64,000 bases of DNA from contig BDSL01000046.1 in assembly GCA_003116995.1 (NCBI GenBank), positions 496,001 to 560,000 on the forward strand. Direction: 5' to 3'. Positions 44,404-55,100 of this stretch are shown piece after piece. The notes beneath the pieces were generated by a model. It did no database searches and had not been told where the DNA came from. It saw nothing but the letters and a program-made list of their open reading frames with translations. Positions within the stretch are counted from its first letter, which is position 1. Each line of letters opens with the position of its first letter. The stretch is from Yamagishiella unicocca (Eukaryota > Chlorophyta > Chlorophyceae > Chlamydomonadales > Volvocaceae). The position numbers were made by a program, and so were the translations under genes.

Positions 44404-46066
44404 TCGCTGGTCACGCACGAGGCGTCAGATCATCGAGGTAGAATAGGTAGGCAGAGATTTGTTTGTGCAATTGCTTGTCTACTCGTCGGTAAGGGTACCC
44501 TGGCTAATAGTGCCAAAGGTTCAGGTACCTCGAGCCTGTCGCCGATCGTCTGGAATGCTGAACCTTACTAGGATGCCAAGTATACTAGTAAAGAGTAATA
44601 AACGTGTTAATTCTTTGTTTGTCGCTGCCTGGGACTTCGGATTGCTCGACAAGATGGTCGCCGACCATCAACCTACGGCAGTTGAAACGCGACGGGACCC
44701 TGAACCTGACACGACCACCCCAGTCTTGTCACACAAAGCTCCTGGAAAATCAAGCAACGGCTTGCACCCCATTCGTAGGCAACTCCATGCTAATTAGGCA
44801 GGGGTATCGGTTCGAGCCGCGAGCTGATTGCAACTGTTGGCGCCTCGATGACTCGGTGTGCTTTGATGACCCTTGCCTACTGCTGCCCAGGAGGTTGCAA
44901 CAGTTTGCAACCTTACAGCTGTGGCTGTCGAATATGCTCCCAGCACCTGCCCTGTAACGATTGTTTGAATTGGCGCTCCCACTTCAGTAGGGCCCTGTAG
45001 GCCCGTGCAGTTACCTCTGGCGACATGACCGTTTGCCACCGCCGGCTTTCTCCCCGCCGTTGGGCCTATGTGAGGTTACCACGACATGGATTCGCACGCA
45101 AGGCTTCCTCCGAGTGCACTCTTAGCCTTGCAAACCTACTAGCCGCAAAGTAGCGCAATCACGGCATCCTGGTGTCAGGCTCACTCTTGGTCGTTGTGCT
45201 CGCCGTTCGTCCCGTCCGTCCCGCAAACCGCGCGCTGCTGCCAGCACTCGTGCACCACGAGATTGTGCAGCGGCCGAAATTGTTGCCATCAACACCACTA
45301 CCTTCGATTTGGGCGCTCCGAGAAGTGAAATGGAGTTAGGAAACGCTATCTTTCCACTCGCAGCGACCACCTAGGACCGCCCGTGTTCCTCCTGCAACTC
45401 ATGCGACCAAGCCGGCCTCAGCCTGTGACGGCCTGTGCAATTGCAACGGAAGAGAACTAGGCGGGGAACGGCGGGGAGGGGACTGGTTGCGGTGCGCTGG
45501 GAGGAACGCGACATAGACGCAACGCACAGTACCACTTGGGAAACCGCATTAGGCAGGCCGGGCGAAGGAAAGCCACACGCCTTTGCGTTTTGTTTTCCTA
45601 AAACCGATATCTCAGCCATACAAATCCCCAACATCAATCAAGCTGGTGCGCTTGCCAACTGGCAGGTGGCGGGGGAGCAGGGGGGAAACACGGGGTGCTC
45701 GCGTATTCCGAACGCAGCTCCGCGGCGACGCCCGAATGGCTGTCGCTTGCCTCAAAATACCACTCTCAACTAAAGGGGACGCAGTTCGCCGTAAGCTTTG
45801 TCCGGCCTCCCAAGAACCTTGCCATCAAACAGTTTAGGCAACTGCGCCTGATCTATATCCAACAGTATGCAACAGTGCTCCAACAACCTTTAATCACATC
45901 CACCTTGCGCGGCTGGATAATTAAGGTTGGAAGCTTAGAGCTGGGCTGCATGCGCTGGACGTCCCCAGGTCTCGGAGCTCGGCATGGCATCATACTATAT
46001 TTTGTTTTTATTTAACGTCAAATATGATGACTTCTGATATAATTAGGAAGCCAGACACATCCGGAA
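44404..46066. other. Divergent intergenic region between the GT49 and thioredoxin-fold genes
   Basis: Two head-to-head genes share this 1.66-kb stretch, so it should contain both promoters. Short ORFs (for example + 45435-45773) show no recognisable motif. I see no clear TATA box or repeat. Confidence 0.4.
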
Positions 46067-48017
46067 ATGGTTGTAGGCACGCAATGCCCCGCAATTAAGG
46101 GCTTGACCTTTGTTAAGGGCGACCCGGTGCCTATTGGCGTAAAGTCTGAAGAACCCAAGCGCGTCTTTGTAATTGAATGCTGGGCAACATGGTGCGGACC
46201 CTGCCGGACGTCGATACCCGTGAGTGCCGCTCGTTGCGCGGCCTGGCGCGGCGCGCGGGCAATGACCGTCAGATAGTGACCGTCGGGTGTTCCCTTCTGC
46301 CCCGCTCGGATCGGCCTCCAGCACCTGACGGAGCTGCAGCACAAGTACAAGGACAAGCACGTGTATGTTGTCGGCGTCAGCAGCGAGCAGAACGTGCAGG
46401 TGAGGTGCTGCCACAAGGCACTGTGCGGCAGGTGACGCTGGGCAGCAGACGGGACCGGACCCATGGGGAACAGGGCGGGTGCCCACCTTAAGTCCATCCT
46501 GCCGCCGCTAACACGTCATCCCTGTGATCTGCGCGAGCGCTGCACCGGATGCCGTCTGGGCGCAATCCCTGACCCCGAATCCTTGACCCTAGCTTATTGT
46601 GCTGCCGACGCGGCGCGCGCCGGTGTTCCTTCGGCCGCTGCAGGTTGTTAAGAAGTTCGTTGACGGCATGGGCAGCCAGATGGACTACACGGTGGCGCTG
46701 GACTCGTCAGGGGAGGTGCAGGACGGTGGGTGCAGCACGCAGGGGAGGTGCAGGGCGGTGGGTGCAGCACGCAGGGGAGGTGCAGGACGGTGGGTGCAGC
46801 ACGCAGGGGAGGTGCAGGACGGTGGGTGCAGCACGCAGGGGAGGTGCAGGACGGTGGGTGCAGCACGCAGGGGAGGTGCAGGACGGTGGGTGCAGCACGC
46901 AGGGGAGGTGCAGGACGGTGGGTGCAGCACGCAGGGGAGGTGCAGGACGGTGGGTGCAGCACGCAGCAGGACGTGGCCTGCCTGCTCGTCGGTAGGCTCC
47001 TCGCTCCTCCCCCCGCGCTCCGGCCTCCTGTCTCGTCACGGCGTACACGTTCAAGCGTGGCGCTGTGGCGGCCCAATGCATCTTATGGCTGAACCCGGTC
47101 CGCTCAACCTGTGTGCCCACAGCTCCCATATGTGCCCACAGCTCCAATATGTGCCCACAGCTCCCCGGGCGCGACCACATGCCCTGCAAGGGTGTGACTG
47201 AACCACCTTGACGTGCGAACAACCGCGCGCCGCTTGTGCGGGCTTCTGCTGCGGCTCGCTCCACGCACTGACTTCCCTGTCCCTCGCATTTATTATCTGG
47301 GGTTCTCACCTTACAGTGTCCGGCGATGTGCCCGGTGGTTCTGCCTTTATGGTCTGGAGCCCACTGTAACAAGTACCATTACTAGGGCGTCGGCTTCTTT
47401 CCTGAAACGCCGGGCCTTTTCCCGCCAACGCCACGCCGCAGAGCTGATGGAGAAAGCGGGAGCTCGGGGCATCCCGCACGCCTTCGTCGTGGACTCCACC
47501 AACACCATCACCTTCTCAGGTGGGTACCGGGAGGGGTGGGGTGGCAGCCTGTAGGCGCGTTGCAACGTCTACTATTGGTGGAGACTCCACCATTGACCCA
47601 CACCTCCACCATCGACCATTCTGCCCGCCTGCCGCCCTCTCAGGCCACCCCATGGAGCCCGGCTTTGAGTCGGCGCTGCGCACCGCGGCCGCCGCCGCCT
47701 CCGACCGCGCCGCCCGTGAGGCGCTGCCGCTGATCACTTCCAGCTTCGAGGAGCTGATGGCGCTGCCGGTCAAGGCGCTCAAGGAGATGCTCACGGAGCG
47801 GGGCCTGACCACCAGCGATTGCGTGGAGAAGGGAGACCTGGCCAAGAAGATCCGGGAGACGTGCGCCTCTGTAACGTACTATCGGTGCGATGGCCGCCCA
47901 CACACTGATTTGCCATGTGGCCGGCGGCGAGGCCGCTGTCGGAGTATGACAGGTCTGGACACGCATGGTGTGCCCGGCAAGACGCGGGTGGTGCAGCAAA
48001 GCAGTGCAAGCGCCTAG
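46067..48017 (+). CDS. Thioredoxin-fold (TlpA/AhpC-like) protein with helical C-terminal domain
   Basis: Five exons join in phase: 46067-46219, 46322-46399, 46644-46725, 47442-47519 and 47644-48017; about 254 residues. Residues 1 to about 140 form a thioredoxin/peroxiredoxin-like fold: VFVIECWATWCGPCRTSIP with the redox pair Cys43/Cys46, HVYVVGVSSEQ, KKFVDGMGSQMDYTVALD, and cis-proline GIPHAFVVD. The C-terminal part (GHPMEPGFESAL, then LPVKALKEMLTERGLTTSDC, EKGDLAKKIRETC) resembles the small SAP-like helical module of MANF-type proteins. The ATG starts directly in the fold with no signal peptide, so a cytosolic thiol-disulfide or redox-sensing role is inferred. After about residue 210 (47875) the frame runs on without motifs to a TAG, so a last intron or an earlier end is possible. 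Intron 3 carries a 32-bp minisatellite that copies the exon 3 boundary. Confidence 0.75.
46711..46966 (+). repeat. 32-bp minisatellite (8 copies) duplicating an exon-intron boundary
   Basis: Units begin at 46711 and every 32 bp to 46935 (GGGAGGTGCAGGACGGTGGG...), nearly identical (one unit has GGGCGG for GGACGG). The first unit contains the last codons of exon 3 and its donor GACG|GTGGGT; the other seven are intronic copies of both. Confidence 0.92.
47111..47165. repeat. 19-bp repeat, three copies, in thioredoxin-gene intron 3
   Basis: TGCCCACAGCTCCMATATG is repeated with one variable base and the last unit truncated. Confidence 0.85.
47322..47385. repeat. Dispersed repeat of about 50 bp, copy 2 (intronic)
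   Basis: CGATGTGCCCGGTGGTTCT and GGTCTGGAGCCCACTGTAAC match 27541-27610; the core also matches 34564-34660 in reverse. It lies near the 3' end of intron 3 of the thioredoxin-fold gene. Confidence 0.65.
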
Positions 48018-48790
48018 GGCCTGCCAGGAGCTAGGGTGGTTGGCGGTCACGCTCCACTGGACACCCGTATGGGTCGGACATACACATGCGCGATACCGCA
48101 CCGCTCGTGTGTCCCAGGCCATACACACCGCCGCGCCACCCAGCCTATCGGAAGCCAGACGCGCCGTGGCGCAGCAGGACGCGCCCCCCGCTACAGCAAG
48201 CACCTACTGCACAACAGGGGCCAGTGCGTCCGCCCAGGGATGAAGCGCACGTCAAGTGGGGCCAACTTCTGCGCTCGCCAACAATGTTGGCCGCCGACGC
48301 AGGACTGAATAACCAGGTCCAGAATACCCTGCATCCACACTATCAGGCCCCTGCCAAAACACGTACATCCGGCCCCGGAAGGGGCTGTCCACTGGCAAGC
48401 GCTTGGCGCAAAACGGTGCCGCAAAGGTGCCACCCGAATCATCCTGCCGGTCATGTCTACCGGGTAGCAGATACGCATGGGTAAAAAATGCGTGCCCTAC
48501 TAGTATGCCCCACGCTCGGCTAGCCCAACCTGGCTGCCTCCACCTGTTAGCTTCCCCACCTCGGTGGTCCCCCTTGCCTTCGCACGTCACCCACGGGCCC
48601 CATCAGCCGCCCGCCTTCAGCACCCTGCAGGCAGCACCCTGCGCAGCCACCTACCGCCCTGCACCCCGCGAAATCCCCCGGCGGCCCCAGAGCGCTCAAA
48701 TGGCAACTGGGCCGAACCGCAGTTCCAACCTGCCGTCAATTGGGCAGGAGGACGGCCGCTGTGCCATCGCCGCGGCTCGCAGCCCTTGGC
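48018..48790. other. Convergent 3' region, no gene seen
   Basis: The thioredoxin-fold gene (+) and the membrane-protein gene (-) end towards each other here. ORFs in this stretch are short and mutually overlapping. Confidence 0.4.
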
Positions 48791-51686
48791 TTACTCGAGG
48801 AGGTACTCGACCGCGTACCCGGTGACGATGGACATGGCAATCTCCGTAGCCGTGTGCCCCACCTGCGTGCCGAGCCCTGGACGCACCAACGACCCAACCG
48901 ACGTACCAACTGAGACCGCCACTAGCATGAAGGTGCACCGTGCCACCTGGCCAAGGATTGTCGCAGAGGACCAAATGGGGAAGACGGAGGCTGTTGTCAA
49001 GGGGCCGGGGGGCAGAAGGGACTGGTTCGGGCACGCGTCTGCCGACATGCCCGTTTGGAGAGCTGTTGCGATTCGACCCGTTGTGTTGGGGTTGGCAAAT
49101 GTCAGGCTGCCAAGTGGCAAGGTCAGGCTGCCAAGTGGAATCTCCTTCCTACATCGCCCCACTGTACACACAGTCCCATTGCCGGCTGCCACGCCCATCA
49201 CTCGCCACGAGTCAAGGCTGCAGCCTGCACGACTGGCGTCCTAACGAACCGCCGCCCCCCCTCTCCAGCTACCACCTTCGCCTCCCTCAGTTTGTCGGCC
49301 GTGGATTCGCGTTATAAAACCCCCGCTGGCCCCTCGCGCCCCTAGGTCGCCCCCTTCCCACCTGCAGCACCACGCCGCGCGCCCAGTACTCCAGCCGGTT
49401 CTTGTCCGTGCGCCTCCAGGTGCGCACCGAGTGCAGCGCGACCGCGACCGTGCAGTCCGCGGCGTAGAACAGCGCGGACGAGTGGAGCGTCGCGAACTGG
49501 TAGGCCACGAAGCGGCGGCTGAGCGGCGCGGAGCGGTACTTGACGGCAAGCACGTCGCGAATCCAGCTCTTAGAGTCGCGCAACAACGCCTGCATGGGAT
49601 TTCGGAGCGGCAGGAGCACGGGGCGGCAAGCATGAGGCGATGAGGGTAGGGTTGCTGTTGAGTAACAGCAGTATCGATGGCGCGAGGGAGGTCTGCCTGG
49701 AGGTGCGAGGCAGCGGGGTCGGGGTACCTGCCAGCGGGCAGAGGTGATGCTCCTGCCACCTGGGCGGTGCGAATGCGAACACGCACCTGGGCTCGACGGG
49801 CCGGCAGGCGCCATGCGGCGATGTGCTCGTAGATCCTGCGGACGGTGGCCACAGCCAACTCGCGCGCGAAGGTGGCGAGGCCCCGGTCCACGGCGGGCAT
49901 CATGTCCGGCATCGGAGGCGCGGGCGGCGGTAGCTGGCCCTGGAGGGCGGCAAGGGGTGCGAGGGAGGGGAGGCAGGTGTCTGCAAGCGCGCAGGCGGTG
50001 ACGAGACGAAGGTCAGGGAGCCACAGTAAGGACTTGGCGGCGGACTCAGGCTCTGTCCGCGAGGGGTAGGTTGAGCGATGTAAAGCCGGTCCCTCGGGGC
50101 AAACCCAGGCCGAGAGCTCTCTCAACGCGACATTTGGAGCGATCGCAAGTGGATGCGGGGGCCTGGGAGTGCATGCCCGCCCCTCCCCAGCACAGCACAA
50201 AACATACCTAAAAGCTGTCTTGCCCTGCATTTCCAGCGCCTTTCCCCAAGCCAAGTCCGCTACTCATTACGAACCAATCTTTGCCTATGTGGTGGTGCTG
50301 GGTTGTAAGAAAGGCACTGAGCAGAATACCTATACCAGCTTCCTAGGCCTCAATGATTCTTACTAGGCGGCGGCTGCTCCCACAGCGTTCAAGCGCAACA
50401 CCCCGGGCCTCCCACCAGCCGCCGCCCACACCTGAGCCTCCGCCGTGATTGCGGCTTTCTCGTGTTCCAAGTACTCCTGCATGTACTTGTTGAACTCCCG
50501 TATGAATTGCAAGGAGATGCTGCGTGGGGCGGGTTGGGCAGGAGCCGAAGAGTCACGAAGGTTCTGCTGGGACCGCGATGGCGGTGGCGAAAAGACGCAG
50601 GCACGGCCAGCGGCTGTGTGCACAAACTACTACACGCGTAAGCGCAATATGTGTAGAGCTAAGGAGCCGGGGCAACTGCTGCCGCGTCGCCGTCTATGTT
50701 CCTGAAGGGGCCGCAGCCAGGCCTTCGCGGCGGCCAGGAGATAGGCAGCCACGTGACCCGTACCCTTTCGATGCCCGCTGATACCACACCACCGTGTCAC
50801 ACCGGTTATAGGGGTTGGCTGAAGGAAGGGGGCTGCTGGCGCATGTTGGGCTGTGTACACCTGCCGACGAAATCCACGCCCCCGAGCCCACGCATCACGA
50901 CAATCCCTGCGGCCCCCCTGGAGTAGCCCCCACCCCCGCCTCACTTCCTCGCCAGGATCTTGGTCAGGTTAAGTGGGTGGTAAAGGCTCAGCACCGACTT
51001 GAGCTCGGGAAGAGCCTGTCAGTCCGGTGGAGGTGGTTCACGGGAGAGTTCACGCTAAGCGACCAGCACTTGAGTGCCTTAACCGCAAGATGCGGGAACA
51101 GATGCCATCCAAACGGTATACCGATCTTGGCAGCGGGAAGCGTGTGGCAGCGCTGATGCTGTCGGATTCGTCTGTACGTCATGCTGGAGAGCTCATCGCG
51201 TGAAGAGACGCACATGGCAGGAGCGTGCGTATAGGCCGCATGCAGGTCGACGTGTTGGCGGGTAAATTGGGAGAGCAGTCGTGGGGTAATATGCGGCTGG
51301 GCGTAGGGTGGCGTGTGCTGGAGGTTGGGGTGCTTGGGCGAGGGGCGGGCGATCGCGCATGGGAGACTGGCAGGCGATGGATGAGCACATACTCTCACCT
51401 TCGCAGCTGGTTCGCTTGCTCCATCAGCAGCGGTCGCAGGGGCCAGCGCACTGGCCGCGAAAGAGGCGGGCTGAAGGGCGTACGCTATCACAGGGGCCGC
51501 TGCGACGGAAGTTGCCCGGCTGAGCACCGACATGCCCTTGGCGCGGTACGAGATGGCTACCAATGGGCTGGCAACGACAGAAGTCGCCATAGCTGCAAAG
51601 AGCAGCTTGTCCCGGAGGAAAGCTCCACCTTCATCGCTCCAGTTGAGCACCTGTGCCAGCCCCGGGGGCTGCTCCATTTCTATCAT
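48791..51686 (-). CDS. Uncharacterised multi-exon membrane protein
   Basis: Six exons join in phase: 51686-51399, 51015-50945, 50519-50432, 49939-49787, 49589-49362 and 48946-48791 (TAA); 327 residues. If the donor at 50944 were ignored, the second exon would hit a stop (LTKILARK) and give a 120-residue product; splicing at AA|GTGAGG restores a single long frame. Hydrophobic segments include LLFAAMATSVVASPLVAIS (about 29-47), a second near 60-80, ATLHSSALFYAADCTVAVAL in exon 5 and FMLVAVSVGTSVGSLVRPG in exon 6. Charged helices lie between them (FIREFNKYMQEYLEHEKAAI). I recognise no family. The Gly-rich last segment (LVRPGLGTQVGHTATEIA) looks like a conserved membrane motif. The gene is divergent from meckelin with about 475 bp between start codons, which could mean shared regulation. 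Confidence 0.7.
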
Positions 51687-52161
51687 TCTTATAATAGATC
51701 TGGGGCTATCGAAACTGGGGTGGGCTCCCGGTCCAGGTCTTAGGAACTAAGGCGGTCACCCTGCCGAATAAATCGCCTTCCTGCCCAGACCTCAACACCG
51801 GGATGCACAATAGAGATGAACTGTTACGGCAACCTAGCTGGCAACAGTATTATAAAACGCATTCAGAAGTACGCTTGCAGGTTGTACGGCGAGAGTTCCA
51901 ACTCTCAAACCCTTCTGGCTCAACACAACACTCTGTCCCACTTTGCCTATCGTATCCAACGCAATTGATATGGCTTGTACTATTGCTGCATTGCAAATAT
52001 ACTTACATCGCCAATTTGCTGGTTCCTTGAGGTCACACAAGTTAGCTGCTTTCTGACAGCCTTTATAGCGCCACTCGCGCGTGTATAAGCTATTGCATCA
52101 ACTGTTTGCAGGAACAGCGATGGCATAGCTGATCGGGGCAAAAAGAGCTTTACGCCAAAGA
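51687..52161. promoter_or_regulatory. Shared divergent promoter region of the membrane-protein and meckelin genes
   Basis: Only 475 bp separate the two divergent ATGs. A TATAAAA at about 51852 (+ orientation) and a TTTATAGC at about 52061 are the only TATA-like elements. GGCAAC occurs twice close together at 51821-51843. AT content is clearly higher than in the flanking coding sequence. Confidence 0.45.
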
Positions 52162-55100
52162 ATGACAGCCAGGTTCCGAACAACTGACGCAGCTTTCGCC
52201 CTACTGGCGGGGCTTTGGCTTTCATGCTGTCTAGGACCTGCACGGAGCCAGAACAGCCTAGCCATACCGCTGCAAACAACATGTGGCGTCCTCAAGTTCT
52301 TTGACATCTCCAAACTCCAGTGCGCGGACTGCCCGACGGTGCGACCGTCCCAAGGTCGCAACAGCACCCGGCCTTGGCCCCACTCCCACCCTCTCACAAA
52401 CGCACCCTGCGTGTCATTTCCGCCGCTTGTGTAGGGCGCCTTCCCAGACAGCTCCCAACGTGCCTGCATAAGCTGCGACGGCTCAGCCGGCGTCGCATAT
52501 AACTTTCAGACTGGCTTCAGCATGACTTCGACGTGGTCGCCAGCCCTATTGCAGTCTCCTGGCATCTGCGCCTGCCAGGCGCCGCCAGCTGGCTCCACCA
52601 CCGTCATCGCCGCCACCGTGTCCAACGGGACGTTCTATAGTCGGTGTGTGGTGTGCCCGAGCGGCACGGCCGCCAATTCCTTGAACCAATGCGCGCCCTC
52701 CAGCGGCAGCCTGCCGCCGTCGACAGCACAGCAGTTGTCGCTGGCGCTGTCGCAGCTGGGTGTCAGCATGACGCCTGCAGCAGCAACACAGGTGCGATCA
52801 GCCTCGGTCAGGACATGCTAGCCAGCTCCAGGCACAGCGAGCCTCCCACGGCTGCGCCGCCTAGCACCCTAGTTGTCACTTCGGTGATGTGCATATCGAT
52901 GGCTGCTCCAGCAACGCCGCTCCGCGCTTGTCCCATATCAGGGTGCGAGGCACTTCACCTCAATGCCAGGATAAACCTTTCCTGTTTGCTTCCCTGAAGC
53001 GACCGCCAGTCGCAGCGCGCGATACCTCTATAGACTTTCGCGCTTCGGCTCACTCGTCTTACTCGTCTTCCGCCAGGCTCAAATCATGGTTCCCTCGTCA
53101 AGTGGCGACAACGAGCTGCAGCTGAACATCCAGCAGTCGAAACCGCTGGTGGACCTGCTCGGGCCTTCGGCGCTGATGTGCAAGCTAGGCCAGGGGGAGG
53201 ACAAGGCCGCGTGCAACGCAGTAGCAAACCTGTGCGCGCTGACGGTGTACGACAGGTGAGGCGGCGGCAACAGCCTCCCGATGAGAGCGCCAGGGGGAGG
53301 TGGGCGACGGACCCAGGTCCATGGTCCGGACTGGCGGGCGCTTGCACTGGTGCCGGTGCTGTGCTTGCGAGTGAGCGCTGCGGTGGTGGCGCAACGCCGA
53401 GCGAAGGGCATGTAAGTGCCTTGATCTGCGCTGAAGACGGCTGCGGCAGCGCAGCTGGTGCCGGCTCGTCATCCACAGTACGCGAAAGGCAAGACGAGGC
53501 GCAGGCTATTCGTTGTGCGCCAATTCGTAGCCGCACGGACCAGCAACAGCCGCTTCCGGAGCTGCGGGTCACGCAGCGGCGCGCTGCGCGGATCGCCCCA
53601 GTGACTACCTGCAGCCAGAGCCGGACTGGGGTCCAGAGGCTTGTTGAGGTTGCCTTGACCCCCGTCGCAATCGCTGCCACCGCGGTCATGTGGCTGTCGT
53701 GCAGTCCGTTCTGTGCTCGTACTCCCTGATACGAGCCCGCACCACAATCACAGACACTCGCAGCAGTGCCTACCCCGCCCCCCCCCGAGTTCGTGTTGTA
53801 ACCCTCCGCCGTGGCCCCACGCCGTCCTGCAATGTATTCCCCCCTTGCAACAGCAATTCCGCCGCCTGTCGTATGTACGACGCGCTGATCAGCTTCTTTG
53901 TTACCAACACTGTTGGTAGCGCGCCGCCGCCGCCGCCTCCTCCCGGCGGCACAGCACGGCGCGGCACCAACTTCAGGCCCGAGACTGGCAGCATGCCCTG
54001 GCTGTTCTACCAGGGCAGCGGGTACCTGGACGACCCAAACATGGACCTCAGGTGCGGCGTGCCCTTCTCCGTGTTGCCAAGCATAGTACGACATCTAAGA
54101 CGCGTTCCAGTTTCGCTTGGTTATGTCTAGCGTGCGCATCTGGGGCGAGACACGGCATGTTCGAAACGATGCATCCCTCGAGTCCCACCAAGGTATGGGG
54201 TGATGGTTGCTCCGTGGGGTCTGCCTGGTCGGCCTGCACAGTCCGCTGCGAACCTCCTTTCGTAGCGCGGCTGCGCAACGCCTCGGTGCGTCCCAATGCA
54301 CATGGGCGGAGCTTGCTTGCGTGGGATCAACCCACAGCGTGTGTTGTCCCGCGCATGGTCCGAGCGGACCAGGCAGAGGCAGAGCGCGCCTATGAAACTC
54401 CGCCCTACCTGCCCGCAGCGCCATACCAGTAGGAACGTATGTAATGGTTCGCAGAACACCACAATTAAGACACATTCGCGACCGCTCCGGGGCCCAAAGC
54501 TGAACGGGAACGGCGCGACACGGCGGCCTCTGAGGGCTGTATTCACGCCGTCAAGGCGGCGCGGTGGCGGCCGAGTGATGGATGTGCATCCTGACACGCC
54601 CGCCCACGGCGTGTTGCCCCCTCCACGCCGGCCGGTGCCCACAAAACCCTTTCATCCTGACACACCCGCCCACGGCGCGTTGCCCCCACCACGCACGCCG
54701 GTTCCCGCAGGGTGCAGTTCTCTAAGGGCAGCCTGGCGGATGGTGAGGTCTCGGTCCTGACCTTCATACTGTCGTCCTACCTGCTGAACGGCACCTGGCT
54801 GGGCTACAATGTCTGGACGTCGGAGTTCCAGCTGTGCGGCGCGCCGAAGGACGATGGCTCCAGGTGGTCCAGGTAAGCCACTCGAGCGGGCCATTTGGGG
54901 TTCTTTTTAGGGGCACCGTGTTTCCTGCCTGCTGCGGCTTTTCGTCATCCGTCAGCTGTGTTGGACGTTAATGCAAGCCGCAGTTTTGGCCCCACGCACA
55001 CTTGACATGCGCACATTCCGTCACCGGTCCTGGCAGGTTCGGCTGGAACTACCAGAACGACTGCAGCATCAAGCTGGAAGCGCTGCTGTCGGACGTCAAC

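Noticed and set aside
46597..47201. Periodic Gly/Arg/Cys-rich ORFs over the 32-bp array on both strands
   Set aside because: A 32-bp unit cycles through all three frames, so any stop-free unit gives long ORFs on both strands; the exon model uses only the first unit.
49241..50254. 337-codon - strand ORF as a stand-alone gene
   Set aside because: Only the parts matching exons 4 and 5 of the membrane-protein gene look conserved; the rest is intron read-through.
50941..51686. Separate 120-residue two-exon gene ending at LTKILARK
   Set aside because: A good donor (AA|GTGAGG) just before the stop joins in phase to four further exons that share the same strand and look conserved.
51821..51843. Possible X-box (RFX site) upstream of meckelin
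   Set aside because: Two GGCAAC half-sites are direct rather than inverted repeats and the left half-site and spacing do not fit the RFX consensus; RFX factors are also not expected in these algae.
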